Positions 26,348 to 35,495 of a stretch of DNA of 64,000 bases are shown here, piece by piece (position 1 is the stretch's first letter; every line of letters starts with the position of its first letter). The translations under genes were made by a program, and so were the position numbers. Under the pieces are notes generated by a model. That model was not told the origin of the DNA and did not search any database. It worked only from the letters and a program-made list of their open reading frames with translations. Source of the DNA: Fimbriimonadales bacterium (GTDB lineage: Bacteria; Armatimonadota; Fimbriimonadia; Fimbriimonadales; GBS-DC); the NCBI GenBank assembly GCA_025998675.1, contig AP024673.1, positions 1,887,221 to 1,951,220 on the forward strand. Reading direction: 5' to 3'.

Positions 26348-27007
26348 ATGCGACGCCTGATGCTCGGCGTGGGGATGGCGTTAATCCTGTCGTCGGCGAC
26401 CTGCCAGACGATGCGCCGCTACACGCACCCCACGCTGGGGTTCAGCATCGAGACGCCTGCGAACTGGACGCCCGACACCAGCGACCCCGAATTCGCCGTC
26501 GGCTTCGAAACGCCCGAGGCGAGCAGCCTCTACCTCGGCGTCACGACCGAGTCAGCCTTCGCGACCTTTGCGACCGACAGCAGCTACAGGGACGCGATGG
26601 AAGGCTTCTCGCCAAGCTTCCGGGAGGGAATCGCGGAATACCTTGAGATTGACCCTGCGCAGGTGGCGGAGGTGAGCCGTCAAATCCACGAAGTGCGCGG
26701 GCTGAAGGTCGCCACGCTCGATTTCCGTGCGCCTGCGCCTGACGAGTGGGTGTTTTACGCCCGCGTGCGACTGGTGATTGCCGACGGCAAACTCTACGCT
26801 CTGATACTGTCGGGCGATGAAGAGGAATTCAAACAGAACGAGCCGCTGATGAACCAGATTCTGGACAGCTTCGAGCCGAAGAATCGCGCTTCGGGGCAGT
26901 TCCCCGTGCGCCTGTTGATGATAGCGCTGGGAATTGCATGCCTTTCAGGGGTGCTGATGCTGGGCGGGATTCTGCTTTTAGTACGCAAACTGACGGGGCG
27001 ATTATGA
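26348..27007 (+). CDS. Membrane-anchored exported protein, PsbP/DUF-type fold suspected
   Basis: 219 aa from ATG 26348, with AGGAGG in the argG tail. The N-terminal signal sequence ends near ATCQT; the Cys is not in a canonical lipobox. A domain beginning RRYTHPTLGFSIETPANWTPDTSD (first 20 residues TLGFSIETPANWT) has the opening typical of PsbP/Mog1-like domains, and one C-terminal transmembrane helix (about 192-214) is followed by basic residues. I infer a surface-facing domain anchored in the membrane; function unknown. It overlaps ppa by ATGA. Confidence 0.78.
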   Translation: MRRLMLGVGMALILSSATCQTMRRYTHPTLGFSIETPANWTPDTSDPEFAVGFETPEASSLYLGVTTESAFATFATDSSYRDAMEGFSPSFREGIAEYLEIDPAQVAEVSRQIHEVRGLKVATLDFRAPAPDEWVFYARVRLVIADGKLYALILSGDEEEFKQNEPLMNQILDSFEPKNRASGQFPVRLLMIALGIACLSGVLMLGGILLLVRKLTGRL

Positions 27008-27534
27008 GCAATCTGTACTCTCTGCCGTTAGGCGACGACGCGCCGTATGTGGTGCCGGTGGTGATCGAAATCCCCAAAGGCACGCGCAATAAAATCGAGT
27101 ACGACCCCCAGCATGGCGTCTTTCGGCTGGATCGGGTGCTGTATTCGCCGGTGCATTATCCGGGCGACTATGGGTTCATCCCCCAGACGCTCTCGGAAGA
27201 CGGCGATGCGCTCGACGCGCTGGTGATTCTCACCGACCCGACCTTCACCGGGTGCGTGATTATGGCGCAACCGCTCGGCGTGCTGGTGATGGAAGACGAC
27301 AAAGGTCAGGACGAGAAGATAATCGCCGTGCCCTACCATGACCCGCGCTTCGAGGAGGTGAACGAAATCACCGACCTGCGCAAGCACACCACGCGCGAGG
27401 TGCAGCACTTTTTCGAGGTCTACAAAGAGCTGGAGGGCAAGCCGACGGCAATGCTGGGCTGGCACGGCTCGGCGTATGCGCGCCAGATTATCGTGGAGGC
27501 GCACCAGCGGTTCAAAGCGCAATACGGGGGCTGA
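27004..27534 (+). CDS. ppa: Inorganic pyrophosphatase (family I)
   Basis: 176 aa. The active-site motifs VVIEIPKGTRNKIEYD, YPGDYGFIPQT and DGDALDALV (metal-binding aspartates) are intact. It hydrolyses pyrophosphate to two phosphates. Its place in the argG transcript makes sense because ArgG releases pyrophosphate. The start overlaps the preceding stop (ATGA). Confidence 0.95.
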   Translation: MSNLYSLPLGDDAPYVVPVVIEIPKGTRNKIEYDPQHGVFRLDRVLYSPVHYPGDYGFIPQTLSEDGDALDALVILTDPTFTGCVIMAQPLGVLVMEDDKGQDEKIIAVPYHDPRFEEVNEITDLRKHTTREVQHFFEVYKELEGKPTAMLGWHGSAYARQIIVEAHQRFKAQYGG

Positions 27535-27565
27535 AGGGTCCCCCGCATTTCACAGGAGACCCTTC
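27533..27565. terminator. Bidirectional hairpin between ppa and the subtilase gene
   Basis: GAAGGGTC (27533-27540) pairs with GACCCTTC (27558-27565), with a 17-nt loop, between two convergent stops at 27534 and 27574. There is no clear T-run on either side. Confidence 0.5.
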
Positions 27566-27573
27566 GGGAGTGA

Positions 27574-30500
27574 TTAGCAGCTGACGCCGAAGTTGAACAG
27601 CACGATTAGCAGGTCCGCGTCGTCCACCACGCCGTCGCAGTTCACATCGGCGGGCGTGCTGCCCGTCGCGCCGAAGTTGAACAGCACCTCCAGCAGGTCC
27701 GCGTCATCGACCACGCAGTCGCCGTTTGCATCGCCCGTCAAGCGCGAAGTGTTGAGCGATTGCACCACCGTGCCGCTGTAGGCAGCGCCTGCGTTCAGCG
27801 TGCGCGTCCACTGCATCGCGGCGCTCACATCCCCGCTGGCGGCTGTCGCGTTGGAGAGGTTGTCCGCCGCGTTATTGGTTAGCTTGTCCCGCAGGGTGGG
27901 GAATGCGCCCACTTCCCAGCGGTTCGCGCCCGGCGTCGCGTACAGCTCCGCGCACCCGCCCCCGCCAAAGGTCTGGCGGATGCGCTGTGCGCTCAGCACC
28001 TGAATCGAGTCGGTCCCTCCATCGAAGTCCGCATAGTGGTACAGGTTCAGCGACTGGCTACTGCTGCTGCGGTTCGTAGCGGTGTACTGGATGACCATGC
28101 GCGCCGCGTTGCCGCCCAGACTTTCCAGACGGTACTCGATCTGGAAGCGATACGCCTGCGCCGGGTTGGTGTCAACAGGCTCCTCGTAGATGAGAATCAT
28201 CCGATTCGCGCTCGGCTGGTTATGTTCCACCAGGTTCGAGAGCGCGAACTCGCGATTGGAACCCTGCGTGCGGTACCACCACCACTGCTGGAACATGCGG
28301 TCGCCTGCGCCCGCGTTGAAGTCCGTCGGTCCCGCCTGGTTGCTCAGACGGAACGCATCGCCGAAGGCGTTGCGCACGGTGTAGGTTGCCCCGCCGTCGG
28401 TCAGGGTGAACTGATTGGTGGTGCTGACGGTGTATTCCGGGCTGTAGCCCCAGACGCCTGCCATGTCGCGGATGGCGAACTGCACCTTGTTCTGGGTCGG
28501 ACTGGCGTTCGGGAACGGCACATTCGGCGCGGTAATAGTCTGGAAGGCGGTTGTGCCGTTGCTGCCGGTGGTGGTTGTCAGCGTCCACGAAGACCAGGTC
28601 GCGCCGCCATCGGTGGAGTAGCGGTAGTAGCCCAGCCCGGTATGCAGTCCCGACGCCACATCGCGCACCTGAATTGTGCAGGTGATGCGCGCGCCGAACA
28701 CGGTTCCGCTGGGCGTGAAGTTGCGCCATTCGCCTGGCGCTACGGTGTCGATACGCACCTGCTGCCAGCCGCTGTCGCTGGAGTTGCCCGCGCGGTCATA
28801 CGCACGGAAGTAGACCTGCGCCTGAGAACCGGAGCTGTCGGTGTTGAAGGGCACATTCGGCGCGTTGATGGTCGCCAGCGCGGTTGTGCCATTCGCGGCG
28901 GAGGTTGTGGCGTTGAAGGGGCCCTGCACATTCGTGCTGGGGGTGTAGTACCAGTAGTAGAGCGCGCTCGTATTCAGACCCGCCAGAACATCCTGCACCT
29001 GAATGGAGCAGGTCGGCGTCTGGGTATTGATCCAGTCGGCGGGCGAGAAGTTGCCCCAGTTGATGGGCGGTGTGCCGTCCACAATCACATTGCGGTCGAG
29101 CGTGGTGTTGTTGCCGTTGTTGGACACGACGGACATGCGCACGGTGCGCACGCCTTCGGACGCGCCGCTGGTCATACTCCAGTCGAACTTGCGGTTGAGC
29201 GTGTGCCCGATGCTGCCCATGTTCTTGCCGAACACCCCGGCGAAGTAGACGCTCTCCTCGCCGCCGCTGGGCGCGCGACGGAAGAAAGTCAGCCCGTTGC
29301 GCGTGAGACCGCCTGTCGGCACGGTCAGCTGGGCGAACACGCCCGATGCGACATACGAGCCTGCCGTGGCAGTGCCTGTTACGGTGAAGTTCGTGTTGGG
29401 CTGTACCGCCGCGGGCGCGTTTATGCTCAGGTTGATGTTCGGCGTCTGGCTGCCGAAAGTCCAGTGGATATTGAACGCCCACGGCTGCGCGCTGCCCGAA
29501 TTGAGCGCGTAGGTGTAGACCTTGATGCGGTAGGTTCCTGCGGGTGGGTTGGCGACTTCGACCACTTCCACCGTATTACGTGCGGATAGCGACCACCAGT
29601 TGCCTGATCGGTCGGTGGTGAGCGTGCCTGTTTGCACATAGAGGTCGAGGTCGTTCACTGTGGCGACGCTTGCGCCTGAAGCCGCGGGCGGGTCGGGATA
29701 GACCAGCGTTACGCGCAGCCGGGTGCATCCTGCAGGCACATTCACATCGAGGTAGCGCAGGTCGCCCGTGCCGCCGTTTTGCCAGAACCAGGTTTCCCAG
29801 CCGCCATTCCATGCGTAATGCGCCAGCAGCGGGTCGACTTTACCCAAGCCCTGATTGTTGCGCCCATGGCCGAGGTCAATCGCTGTGCCCATAAGAATGG
29901 CGCGGATGGCCCACGCGGGCCAGTTGTAGTGCAGTTTGAGCGTTGCGGCAAGCCCTGCCACATGCGGCGCCGCCATCGAGGTGCCGCTCCACCCGAGAAG
30001 GTAGTCCGTATTGCTGGTGTTGCTGGTCGAGTCGATCCAGCGTCCAGGGGCGACCACATCGGGTTTGAAGCGACTGTCGCCTGTGGGACCGCGCGACGAG
30101 CTGGACGCCATCGTGTCGACGGTTGTCTCACCGTCGTCCCAGATGTTGCCGACGGTGAGCGCGCCCTTGGCGACGCCCGGACCGCGCACAGTGCCCGCAT
30201 TCGGACCTTCATTCCCTGCCGCAATCACAGGCAGAATATCCTCGCCAAAGGCAAGATCTACCGTGCGCGACTGTGCGTCCGTGCCCGGCAGGTTGGTTCC
30301 AGCGAATCCGCCGCTGTAGTTAAACAGGTGGCGCTTGATGTCGTTGTTGCCGCGCCCGCGCATGTCCTCCAGCCCCTCGCCCACAGAGTTGCCCTCGGAG
30401 GAGTTATTGCTACGGAACACTTTGCTGTGTAACAGGTCGTATGCTTCCAGGCTCGACTCGCGAAAGCCTGACGCGAAGCCGCGATAACGGAACTGGGCGT

Positions 30501-31677
30501 TGCCCTCGCCGAAAAGCGTGCCCGACACATGCGTGCCATGCCCGTGCAGGTCGTTCCACCAGTTTTGCTCGGTTGTGCGGTTGTAGCCGAACATCCCACC
30601 TGAGAGATTGGCGAAGTCCTGATGGCTCGTGTTCATGCCGCTGTCCATGACGCCGATCTTAATCTGGCGTCCGTCGTATGGGCGACCATCGAACGCGCCG
30701 CCCCAGAGCCGATCGGCGTTCACCGAGACCATCGATTCGGTGTCGGCAGTTCTGGAGAGGGGCACCGGCTCGATGAACAGCACGCTGTCCATCGAGAGTG
30801 CGTTCCAGATGGCTTGCGCGTTGCCTTCGGCGTAGTAGAAGTGCAGGTCGGGATGATAGGTGTAGACTGCGATTCCCGCCGCCCGCAGAGTCGCGGCGAT
30901 ATTGCCGTTCTCATCGGCGCCGAAGAGGTTGACATACAACTGCACGCGCTCGAGACCGCCCTTTTGCATCAGCGGGATGAGCGCGGAGTCTAACTTCTGG
31001 ATGGGTTCTGGCATCCCAACCCAGCGCACGGCTTGAGTCGCCTCCAGCCGATCCAGCGCCTCAACAGGGATACGCGCCTGATAGGCGTTGTAAGGGTAGA
31101 AGCTGTAGAACTGAATGCCCGCTGCTTCCATCTGCTCGCGCATGCCCTGGGTCAGGCGCTCGTTGAACAGAATCATTGCGTACACGCTGGGGCGCATCGC
31201 GCCCGAAGCGGGGTTGAAGCCCTGTGCGCGCTGCTGCGCCAGCAGGCGGAGCGCAGGCTGGATCTTCTCGCCTGCAGGGGGCACGAAGTCGCCGTTGCGG
31301 AACGCAATCGCGACGCGCTCGCCCTTGCCGCCAAATGGCATGACGAATGGGTCGCCGATTTTGCCGACGGTCTCCCCATCGCCGCCGTGCGTGAACCCCT
31401 CGGCGGGGGCAGTGCTGTCGGGCATGTCGGGGCGGGTGCGGGTACGGCTCTCCTCGTAAGTAGGCGCGACTCGCTTCCCATCGGGTCCGATGACAGGCGG
31501 GGCGTCCGCAGGCGCGCGGGGCGCAGGCGGTTCAAACACAGGTCGATCCAGCGGCGGCGCGGTTGGCGGCGGCGCTGGAATGGGCAACTCAGGCTGCGCC
31601 ATCGCCAGAGACGCCAGCAAGAGCGCAACCGAGACAACAGGGACTCGCAAAAACGCACTCCATTTACTTGAAACCAT
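27574..31677 (-). CDS. Very large secreted subtilisin-like serine protease with dockerin C-terminus
   Basis: 1367 aa from ATG 31677, with AGGAGG 7 nt upstream. A signal peptide (VPVVSVALLLASLAMA) and a Pro-rich segment lead to a long N-terminal region. The S8 catalytic triad follows: Asp345 (GVMDSGMN), His380 (HGHGTHVSG) and Ser567 (GTSMAAPHVAG). After a P-domain-like part (about 640-740) come Ig-like repeats, including two similar WxNFxP...YYxYS units. The last about 55 residues are two dockerin repeats (GDANGDCVVDDADLL and DVNCDGVVDDADLL), ending FNFGVSC like the WD40 protein. An extended -10 (GGTATAAT, 31778-31773) gives a leader of about 90 nt. Confidence 0.92.
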   Translation of the reverse strand: MVSSKWSAFLRVPVVSVALLLASLAMAQPELPIPAPPPTAPPLDRPVFEPPAPRAPADAPPVIGPDGKRVAPTYEESRTRTRPDMPDSTAPAEGFTHGGDGETVGKIGDPFVMPFGGKGERVAIAFRNGDFVPPAGEKIQPALRLLAQQRAQGFNPASGAMRPSVYAMILFNERLTQGMREQMEAAGIQFYSFYPYNAYQARIPVEALDRLEATQAVRWVGMPEPIQKLDSALIPLMQKGGLERVQLYVNLFGADENGNIAATLRAAGIAVYTYHPDLHFYYAEGNAQAIWNALSMDSVLFIEPVPLSRTADTESMVSVNADRLWGGAFDGRPYDGRQIKIGVMDSGMNTSHQDFANLSGGMFGYNRTTEQNWWNDLHGHGTHVSGTLFGEGNAQFRYRGFASGFRESSLEAYDLLHSKVFRSNNSSEGNSVGEGLEDMRGRGNNDIKRHLFNYSGGFAGTNLPGTDAQSRTVDLAFGEDILPVIAAGNEGPNAGTVRGPGVAKGALTVGNIWDDGETTVDTMASSSSRGPTGDSRFKPDVVAPGRWIDSTSNTSNTDYLLGWSGTSMAAPHVAGLAATLKLHYNWPAWAIRAILMGTAIDLGHGRNNQGLGKVDPLLAHYAWNGGWETWFWQNGGTGDLRYLDVNVPAGCTRLRVTLVYPDPPAASGASVATVNDLDLYVQTGTLTTDRSGNWWSLSARNTVEVVEVANPPAGTYRIKVYTYALNSGSAQPWAFNIHWTFGSQTPNINLSINAPAAVQPNTNFTVTGTATAGSYVASGVFAQLTVPTGGLTRNGLTFFRRAPSGGEESVYFAGVFGKNMGSIGHTLNRKFDWSMTSGASEGVRTVRMSVVSNNGNNTTLDRNVIVDGTPPINWGNFSPADWINTQTPTCSIQVQDVLAGLNTSALYYWYYTPSTNVQGPFNATTSAANGTTALATINAPNVPFNTDSSGSQAQVYFRAYDRAGNSSDSGWQQVRIDTVAPGEWRNFTPSGTVFGARITCTIQVRDVASGLHTGLGYYRYSTDGGATWSSWTLTTTTGSNGTTAFQTITAPNVPFPNASPTQNKVQFAIRDMAGVWGYSPEYTVSTTNQFTLTDGGATYTVRNAFGDAFRLSNQAGPTDFNAGAGDRMFQQWWWYRTQGSNREFALSNLVEHNQPSANRMILIYEEPVDTNPAQAYRFQIEYRLESLGGNAARMVIQYTATNRSSSSQSLNLYHYADFDGGTDSIQVLSAQRIRQTFGGGGCAELYATPGANRWEVGAFPTLRDKLTNNAADNLSNATAASGDVSAAMQWTRTLNAGAAYSGTVVQSLNTSRLTGDANGDCVVDDADLLEVLFNFGATGSTPADVNCDGVVDDADLLIVLFNFGVSC

Positions 31678-31772
31678 AAAAAAACCTCCTCTGAGAATTT
31701 CGTCTGCGGAGAAAAGAGGAGCAAAGAGGGTATCTTGCGCCTGAGTTCTCGTTTCGAAATTCACTATCCTAA

Positions 31773-31835
31773 ATTATACCCCAGATTTTACACAAAGCGC
31801 GGGACTTAAGTCCCGATTCCACCATTAGGTACACT
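31773..31835. promoter_or_regulatory. Divergent promoter with 16-bp palindrome (subtilase / cation efflux)
   Basis: The minus-strand TATAAT (31778-31773) and plus-strand TACACT (31830-31835) flank the perfect palindrome CGGGACTTAAGTCCCG at 31800-31815. It sits where it would cover the -35 region of the cation-efflux promoter and is a candidate operator. Confidence 0.55.
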
Positions 31836-31845
31836 TGCTGCACCC

Positions 31846-32778
31846 ATGCACACGGAGGCGCATGCGCACAACGACACGAAACGGCGGGCGGCGGTTGTTT
31901 CGCTTCTGTATAACCTGACGGCGACTGGGGTCAAGCTCGTTGCGGCGCTCATCACGGGTTCGATGAGCCTGCTTTCGGAGGCGCTCCACTCGGCGACGGA
32001 TGTGGTCGCATCGCTGTTTGCCTATCTGGGCGTGCGGATGGGCGCGACGCCGCCCGACCCCCAGCATCCCTACGGACACGGCAAGGCGGAGACGCTTGCG
32101 GGCTTCGGCGAGGCGATTCTGCTGATGGTGATTGTGGGCTACCTGCTGTTCGAGGGGGCGCGTCGCCTGATTGCGGGCAGCGAACTGCAACAACTGGAGT
32201 GGGGCGTGGCGGTGATGGCGCTCTCCACGCTCACCAGCCTCGCGGTGGGGCAGTATGTGTGGCGCACGGGCAAGCGCACGCAGTCGCTCGCGCTGATGTC
32301 CAACGGGCAGCACCTGATGATCGATTTCTGGACGAGCCTGGGGCTGCTGGTCGCGCTGGGCGTGATTCACTTCACGGGCTGGGTGTTCATCGACGCGCTG
32401 CTGGCGATAGCGATTGCGCTGTGGCTGTTTCGGGGCGCGTGGCGGCTGGCGGCGCGCGCGTTCCACGAGCTGATTGACCACGCCCTGCCAGAACATGAGC
32501 TGGCGCGAATCGACAGCATCCTGCGCTCGGAGCCGCACCTGCTGAATTATCATCACCTGCGCACGAGGCGTTCAGGCGCGATGCGCTATGTGGAGGTGCA
32601 TATCGTGCTGCCCCACGACTGGAGCCTCCAGCGCGCGCATACCGTCGCCGACGCGCTGGAGAAACGCATCGAGCGCGAGTTAGCCCCCGCCGAGGTCACG
32701 ATTCACATGGACCCCTACGACCCTGAGCGCGTCGCCACGCGCGAGGCGAAGAACCTCTACCGCGAGCTGCTGCGCTAA
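31846..32778 (+). CDS. Cation diffusion facilitator (Zn/Mn/Fe efflux)
   Basis: 310 aa with six transmembrane helices (about 18-210) and a cytoplasmic C-terminal domain ending near residue 295. The metal-site pattern HSATD is on helix 2 and H...D (GQHLMIDFW) on helix 5; HPYGHGKAE is the family loop signature and the N-terminus is His-rich. It exports divalent metal by proton antiport. A -10 box 10 nt before the ATG and no Shine-Dalgarno suggest a near-leaderless mRNA. Confidence 0.92.
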   Translation: MHTEAHAHNDTKRRAAVVSLLYNLTATGVKLVAALITGSMSLLSEALHSATDVVASLFAYLGVRMGATPPDPQHPYGHGKAETLAGFGEAILLMVIVGYLLFEGARRLIAGSELQQLEWGVAVMALSTLTSLAVGQYVWRTGKRTQSLALMSNGQHLMIDFWTSLGLLVALGVIHFTGWVFIDALLAIAIALWLFRGAWRLAARAFHELIDHALPEHELARIDSILRSEPHLLNYHHLRTRRSGAMRYVEVHIVLPHDWSLQRAHTVADALEKRIERELAPAEVTIHMDPYDPERVATREAKNLYRELLR

Positions 32779-32797
32779 TCGGGTACACTTTGCGCCG

Positions 32798-33280
32798 ATG
32801 GAGCCGCGTACACCCTCGGAAACGGAAGTTGTGCTGACCCAGATGATGAACCCCGAACATGCGAACCCGCTGGGGAATGTGCATGGCGGCTGGGTGCTGA
32901 AGCTCATCGACGAGGCGGGCGGAATCGTCGCCTCGCGCCACGCGCGCAACCCCGCCGTGACGGTGGAGATCGACTCCGTGAATTTCCGCGAACCTGTGCA
33001 TGTGGGCAATCTGGTGCATGTGCGGGCGCGGATGGTGCGCGCCTGGCGCACCTCGATGGAGATTGAGGCGATTGTGGAAGCCGAGAACCTGCTGACGGGC
33101 GAGCGGCGGATTACCTCGCAGGCGTATCTGGTGTATGTTGCGCTGAACCATGCGGGTCGCCCGACGCCCGTGCCGCCCGTGTTGCCCGAAACGGACGAGG
33201 AGCGCCGCAAGTGGGAGGAGGCGGAGCTGCGCCGCGCGGAACGGCTCGCCCGCCGCGAACGCGAACAGTCGCCCCGCTGA
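32798..33280 (+). CDS. Acyl-CoA thioesterase (hotdog fold)
   Basis: 160 aa. The hotdog-domain signature MNPEHANPLGNVHGGWVLKLIDEAGG with the catalytic Asn/Asp positions matches the YciA/BACH acyl-CoA hydrolase branch. The last 30 residues are a charged helical tail. It cleaves acyl-CoA to acid and CoA. TACACT lies 8 nt before the ATG (32784-32789). Its TGA directly abuts the stop of the convergent dioxygenase gene. Confidence 0.9.
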   Translation: MEPRTPSETEVVLTQMMNPEHANPLGNVHGGWVLKLIDEAGGIVASRHARNPAVTVEIDSVNFREPVHVGNLVHVRARMVRAWRTSMEIEAIVEAENLLTGERRITSQAYLVYVALNHAGRPTPVPPVLPETDEERRKWEEAELRRAERLARREREQSPR

Positions 33281-34459
33281 TTACTCGACCCGATGCGCGC
33301 CGCTCTCGTCGCGGTGCTTCTTGAGGTACTTCATAAACGGCGTGCCGCCCGTGCCCACGCGCGTCGGGTTTTTCGCGTCCTTCGCCTGCTGTTTGTAGAT
33401 ATATTGCGCCGCGTACTCCAAATGCAGCGCGCGGAACCGCTGAACGCCGTCCACGCAGGCGTTGTAGACCGCGCGCAGGGCGGAGTCGCCGCTTGCCTGC
33501 ACGGTTGCGCGCACGCGCGCACGCGCCTCTACCGCCTCCATGAACCGCCTGTGCGCGGGCGGCATGTAGAGGCGCATCTCCATCAGGTAGGTCTTCAGCG
33601 GGTCGTCGGCGTGCTGGATGCCCAGCAAGCCGTCCAGCGTAGGGATGATGGAACTCTGCGCGCCCGTCTCGCCGCGAAACTGCTGCGGCTGTCCCCCGTA
33701 GGCGTCCACACCCTCGTACACCACGCCGCTGGGCAGCGCGGGGTTGTTCTTCCAGCCGTGAATGTAGGGGCGCACGCGATGATAATAGATGTACGGGTCG
33801 CACGCTTCGGGCATGCGCTGCAGCACGGCGTACATCGCCTCCAGCGCGGCGGCGACTTCGGCAAGCGCGTCGTAGAGGGCAGGCAGGTCGCCCGACTCCG
33901 CCGCGCGGAGCGCCGCAGGAATCTGTCGAATCGCGCGCGCCGCCTTCGCCTCGATGTCCACATGAATCAGGATGAACCACTCCTCATCCAGTCCCGCCAG
34001 AAAGTTCTGCAGCAGTACGATATTGCCCAGTTCAATCGGCGCGCTGGGATCGAACCGTCGCCAGTTGTCCAGCGCATACGAGGCGTAGGACAGCACAGGC
34101 GGTCTGCCCAGCTGCTCGCTCAGTTCGTACCAGGGCAGCGCGAGATTCGCGGGGATGCGTTCGGCGGGCGCGTCGCCGTTCCACACATAGCCGTGCCCGA
34201 TGTAGGACAGTAGCATCATCGCGCGACGGCGTTCGCGGTCGGTCTGCAGCCGCTCGGTGGACAGGCGCGGCATCGATTCGACCACCTGCCGCAGTCTGCG
34301 GGCGACCAGCAACTTCGGCAAATCGCCCGCAATCTGCTCCCATGGCGCGTAGTACGGGTCTTCCAGATAGGGCAGCGGGTCTTCTGCAGGCAGGAACCCG
34401 CGCTCGGTCGAGACTTCGAAATCTTCTAACCGCAGTTCGTCGCTGTTCAGGGTTGGCAT
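33281..34459 (-). CDS. Indoleamine 2,3-dioxygenase-like heme protein
   Basis: 392 aa from ATG 34459, which has GGAGGG upstream. IDO family features: YIGHGYVWNG, LPWYELSEQLGRPPVLSY, a loop with GAQSS at about 280, and the proximal heme ligand His346 in FRALHLEYAAQYI. Family members open the indole ring of tryptophan to N-formylkynurenine; bacterial homologues are less characterised, so tryptophan activity is inferred. No kynureninase or formamidase is nearby. An in-frame extension to 34585 would cover the neighbouring gene and is rejected. Confidence 0.87.
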   Translation of the reverse strand: MPTLNSDELRLEDFEVSTERGFLPAEDPLPYLEDPYYAPWEQIAGDLPKLLVARRLRQVVESMPRLSTERLQTDRERRRAMMLLSYIGHGYVWNGDAPAERIPANLALPWYELSEQLGRPPVLSYASYALDNWRRFDPSAPIELGNIVLLQNFLAGLDEEWFILIHVDIEAKAARAIRQIPAALRAAESGDLPALYDALAEVAAALEAMYAVLQRMPEACDPYIYYHRVRPYIHGWKNNPALPSGVVYEGVDAYGGQPQQFRGETGAQSSIIPTLDGLLGIQHADDPLKTYLMEMRLYMPPAHRRFMEAVEARARVRATVQASGDSALRAVYNACVDGVQRFRALHLEYAAQYIYKQQAKDAKNPTRVGTGGTPFMKYLKKHRDESGAHRVE

Positions 34460-34517
34460 CGTTGCGCCCTCCGCTTCTATTATTGCCCGCGCTGGCAATT
34501 CGGTAGAGTCCGCGCGT

Positions 34518-34898
34518 TTACTGGGGCGGACGCGCGCTGAGTTCGGGCAGCGTGCGGCGCAGTTGCTTGAGCCAGTGTTCGGCAATCTGCTTGACGCTCA
34601 TCTTCGCCGCCTCCGCGTCTGCAGGCGTAACGGTAATCAGCAGTCGCCCGCGAATGTAGATTTCGTATTGCGCGTCTTTGCGCACTTCCTTGAGGGTAAT
34701 CTGCTCCTCTCTCAATCGCTCGCCCAGCACCTCTACAAGCCGCTCCTCGACGATACGGGCGCGCTCCTCGACGGTCAGGTTGCCATACCCTGCGCGCAGG
34801 CGCATGATGAACTTACCGCCGATGCTGATGTCCACATAGCTCTGGGCAAACGCGGCGACTATGAGCAACGCTCCGATGAAACACAAGAGTCTCTTCAT
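34518..34898 (-). CDS. Small exported protein resembling the N-terminal domain of MscS-type channel proteins
   Basis: 126 aa from ATG 34898, with GGGAGG upstream. The signal peptide is MKRLLCFIGALLIVAAFA. The mature part (VDISIGGKFIMRLRAGYGNLTVEERARIVEERL) follows the pattern found in periplasmic N-terminal regions of some mechanosensitive channels. Here it stands alone with no channel domain. Function unknown; possibly envelope sensing. Confidence 0.72.
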   Translation of the reverse strand: MKRLLCFIGALLIVAAFAQSYVDISIGGKFIMRLRAGYGNLTVEERARIVEERLVEVLGERLREEQITLKEVRKDAQYEIYIRGRLLITVTPADAEAAKMSVKQIAEHWLKQLRRTLPELSARPPQ

Positions 34899-34928
34899 CC
34901 GTGAACCTCCCGACAAATAGTATACCCG

Positions 34929-35495
34929 TTATTTGACCAGCGTCAGGAAGTAGCGATGGACGCGGGTATCGTCGGTCAGTTCGGGATGGAAGGCGGTCGC
35001 CAGCAGATTGCCCTGCTGTACGGCGACGATTTTGTTGTCGAACGCGCTGAGGACCTGCACGCCTGCGCCGACGCGGGAGATGATCGGGGCGCGGATGAAC
35101 ACCCCCCGCACGGGTTGGTCGGGCGTTGGGGCAAAGGGGATGTCCGCCTCGAAGCTCTCAATTTGCCTGCCGAAGGCGTTGCGCACGACGGCGATGTCCA
35201 TCAGCCCCAGACGCGGCTGGTCGCTGCCCTCGATGTCCTTCGCCAGCAGGATTAGCCCCGCGCAAGTGCCGTAAATCGGCATGCCCTGCTGGGCGCGCGC
35301 GCGGATGGCGGCGTCCAACCCGTAGCGCGCCATCAGTTTGCCGATGGTGGTGCTTTCACCGCCAGGGATAATCAGCGCGTCGACGCCGTTCAGATCGTCC
35401 ACCTTGCGCACCTCGCGCGAGTCGACGCCCATTCGTGCCAGCATCGCGCGGTGTTCCGCAAAATCGCCCTGAAGCGCCAGTACCCCGATAGTCAT
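34929..35495 (-). CDS. pdxT: Pyridoxal 5'-phosphate synthase glutaminase subunit
   Basis: 188 aa. Class I glutaminase: GVLALQGDFAEH at the N-terminus, PGGESTTIG, the nucleophile Cys in YGTCAGLILLA, and the His-Glu pair in AFHPELTDD. It supplies ammonia to PdxS. The ATG overlaps the stop of the Uma2 gene (ATGA), and pdxS lies just beyond. The upstream in-frame extension (to 35675) is antisense-like and unsupported. Confidence 0.95.
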   Translation of the reverse strand: MTIGVLALQGDFAEHRAMLARMGVDSREVRKVDDLNGVDALIIPGGESTTIGKLMARYGLDAAIRARAQQGMPIYGTCAGLILLAKDIEGSDQPRLGLMDIAVVRNAFGRQIESFEADIPFAPTPDQPVRGVFIRAPIISRVGAGVQVLSAFDNKIVAVQQGNLLATAFHPELTDDTRVHRYFLTLVK

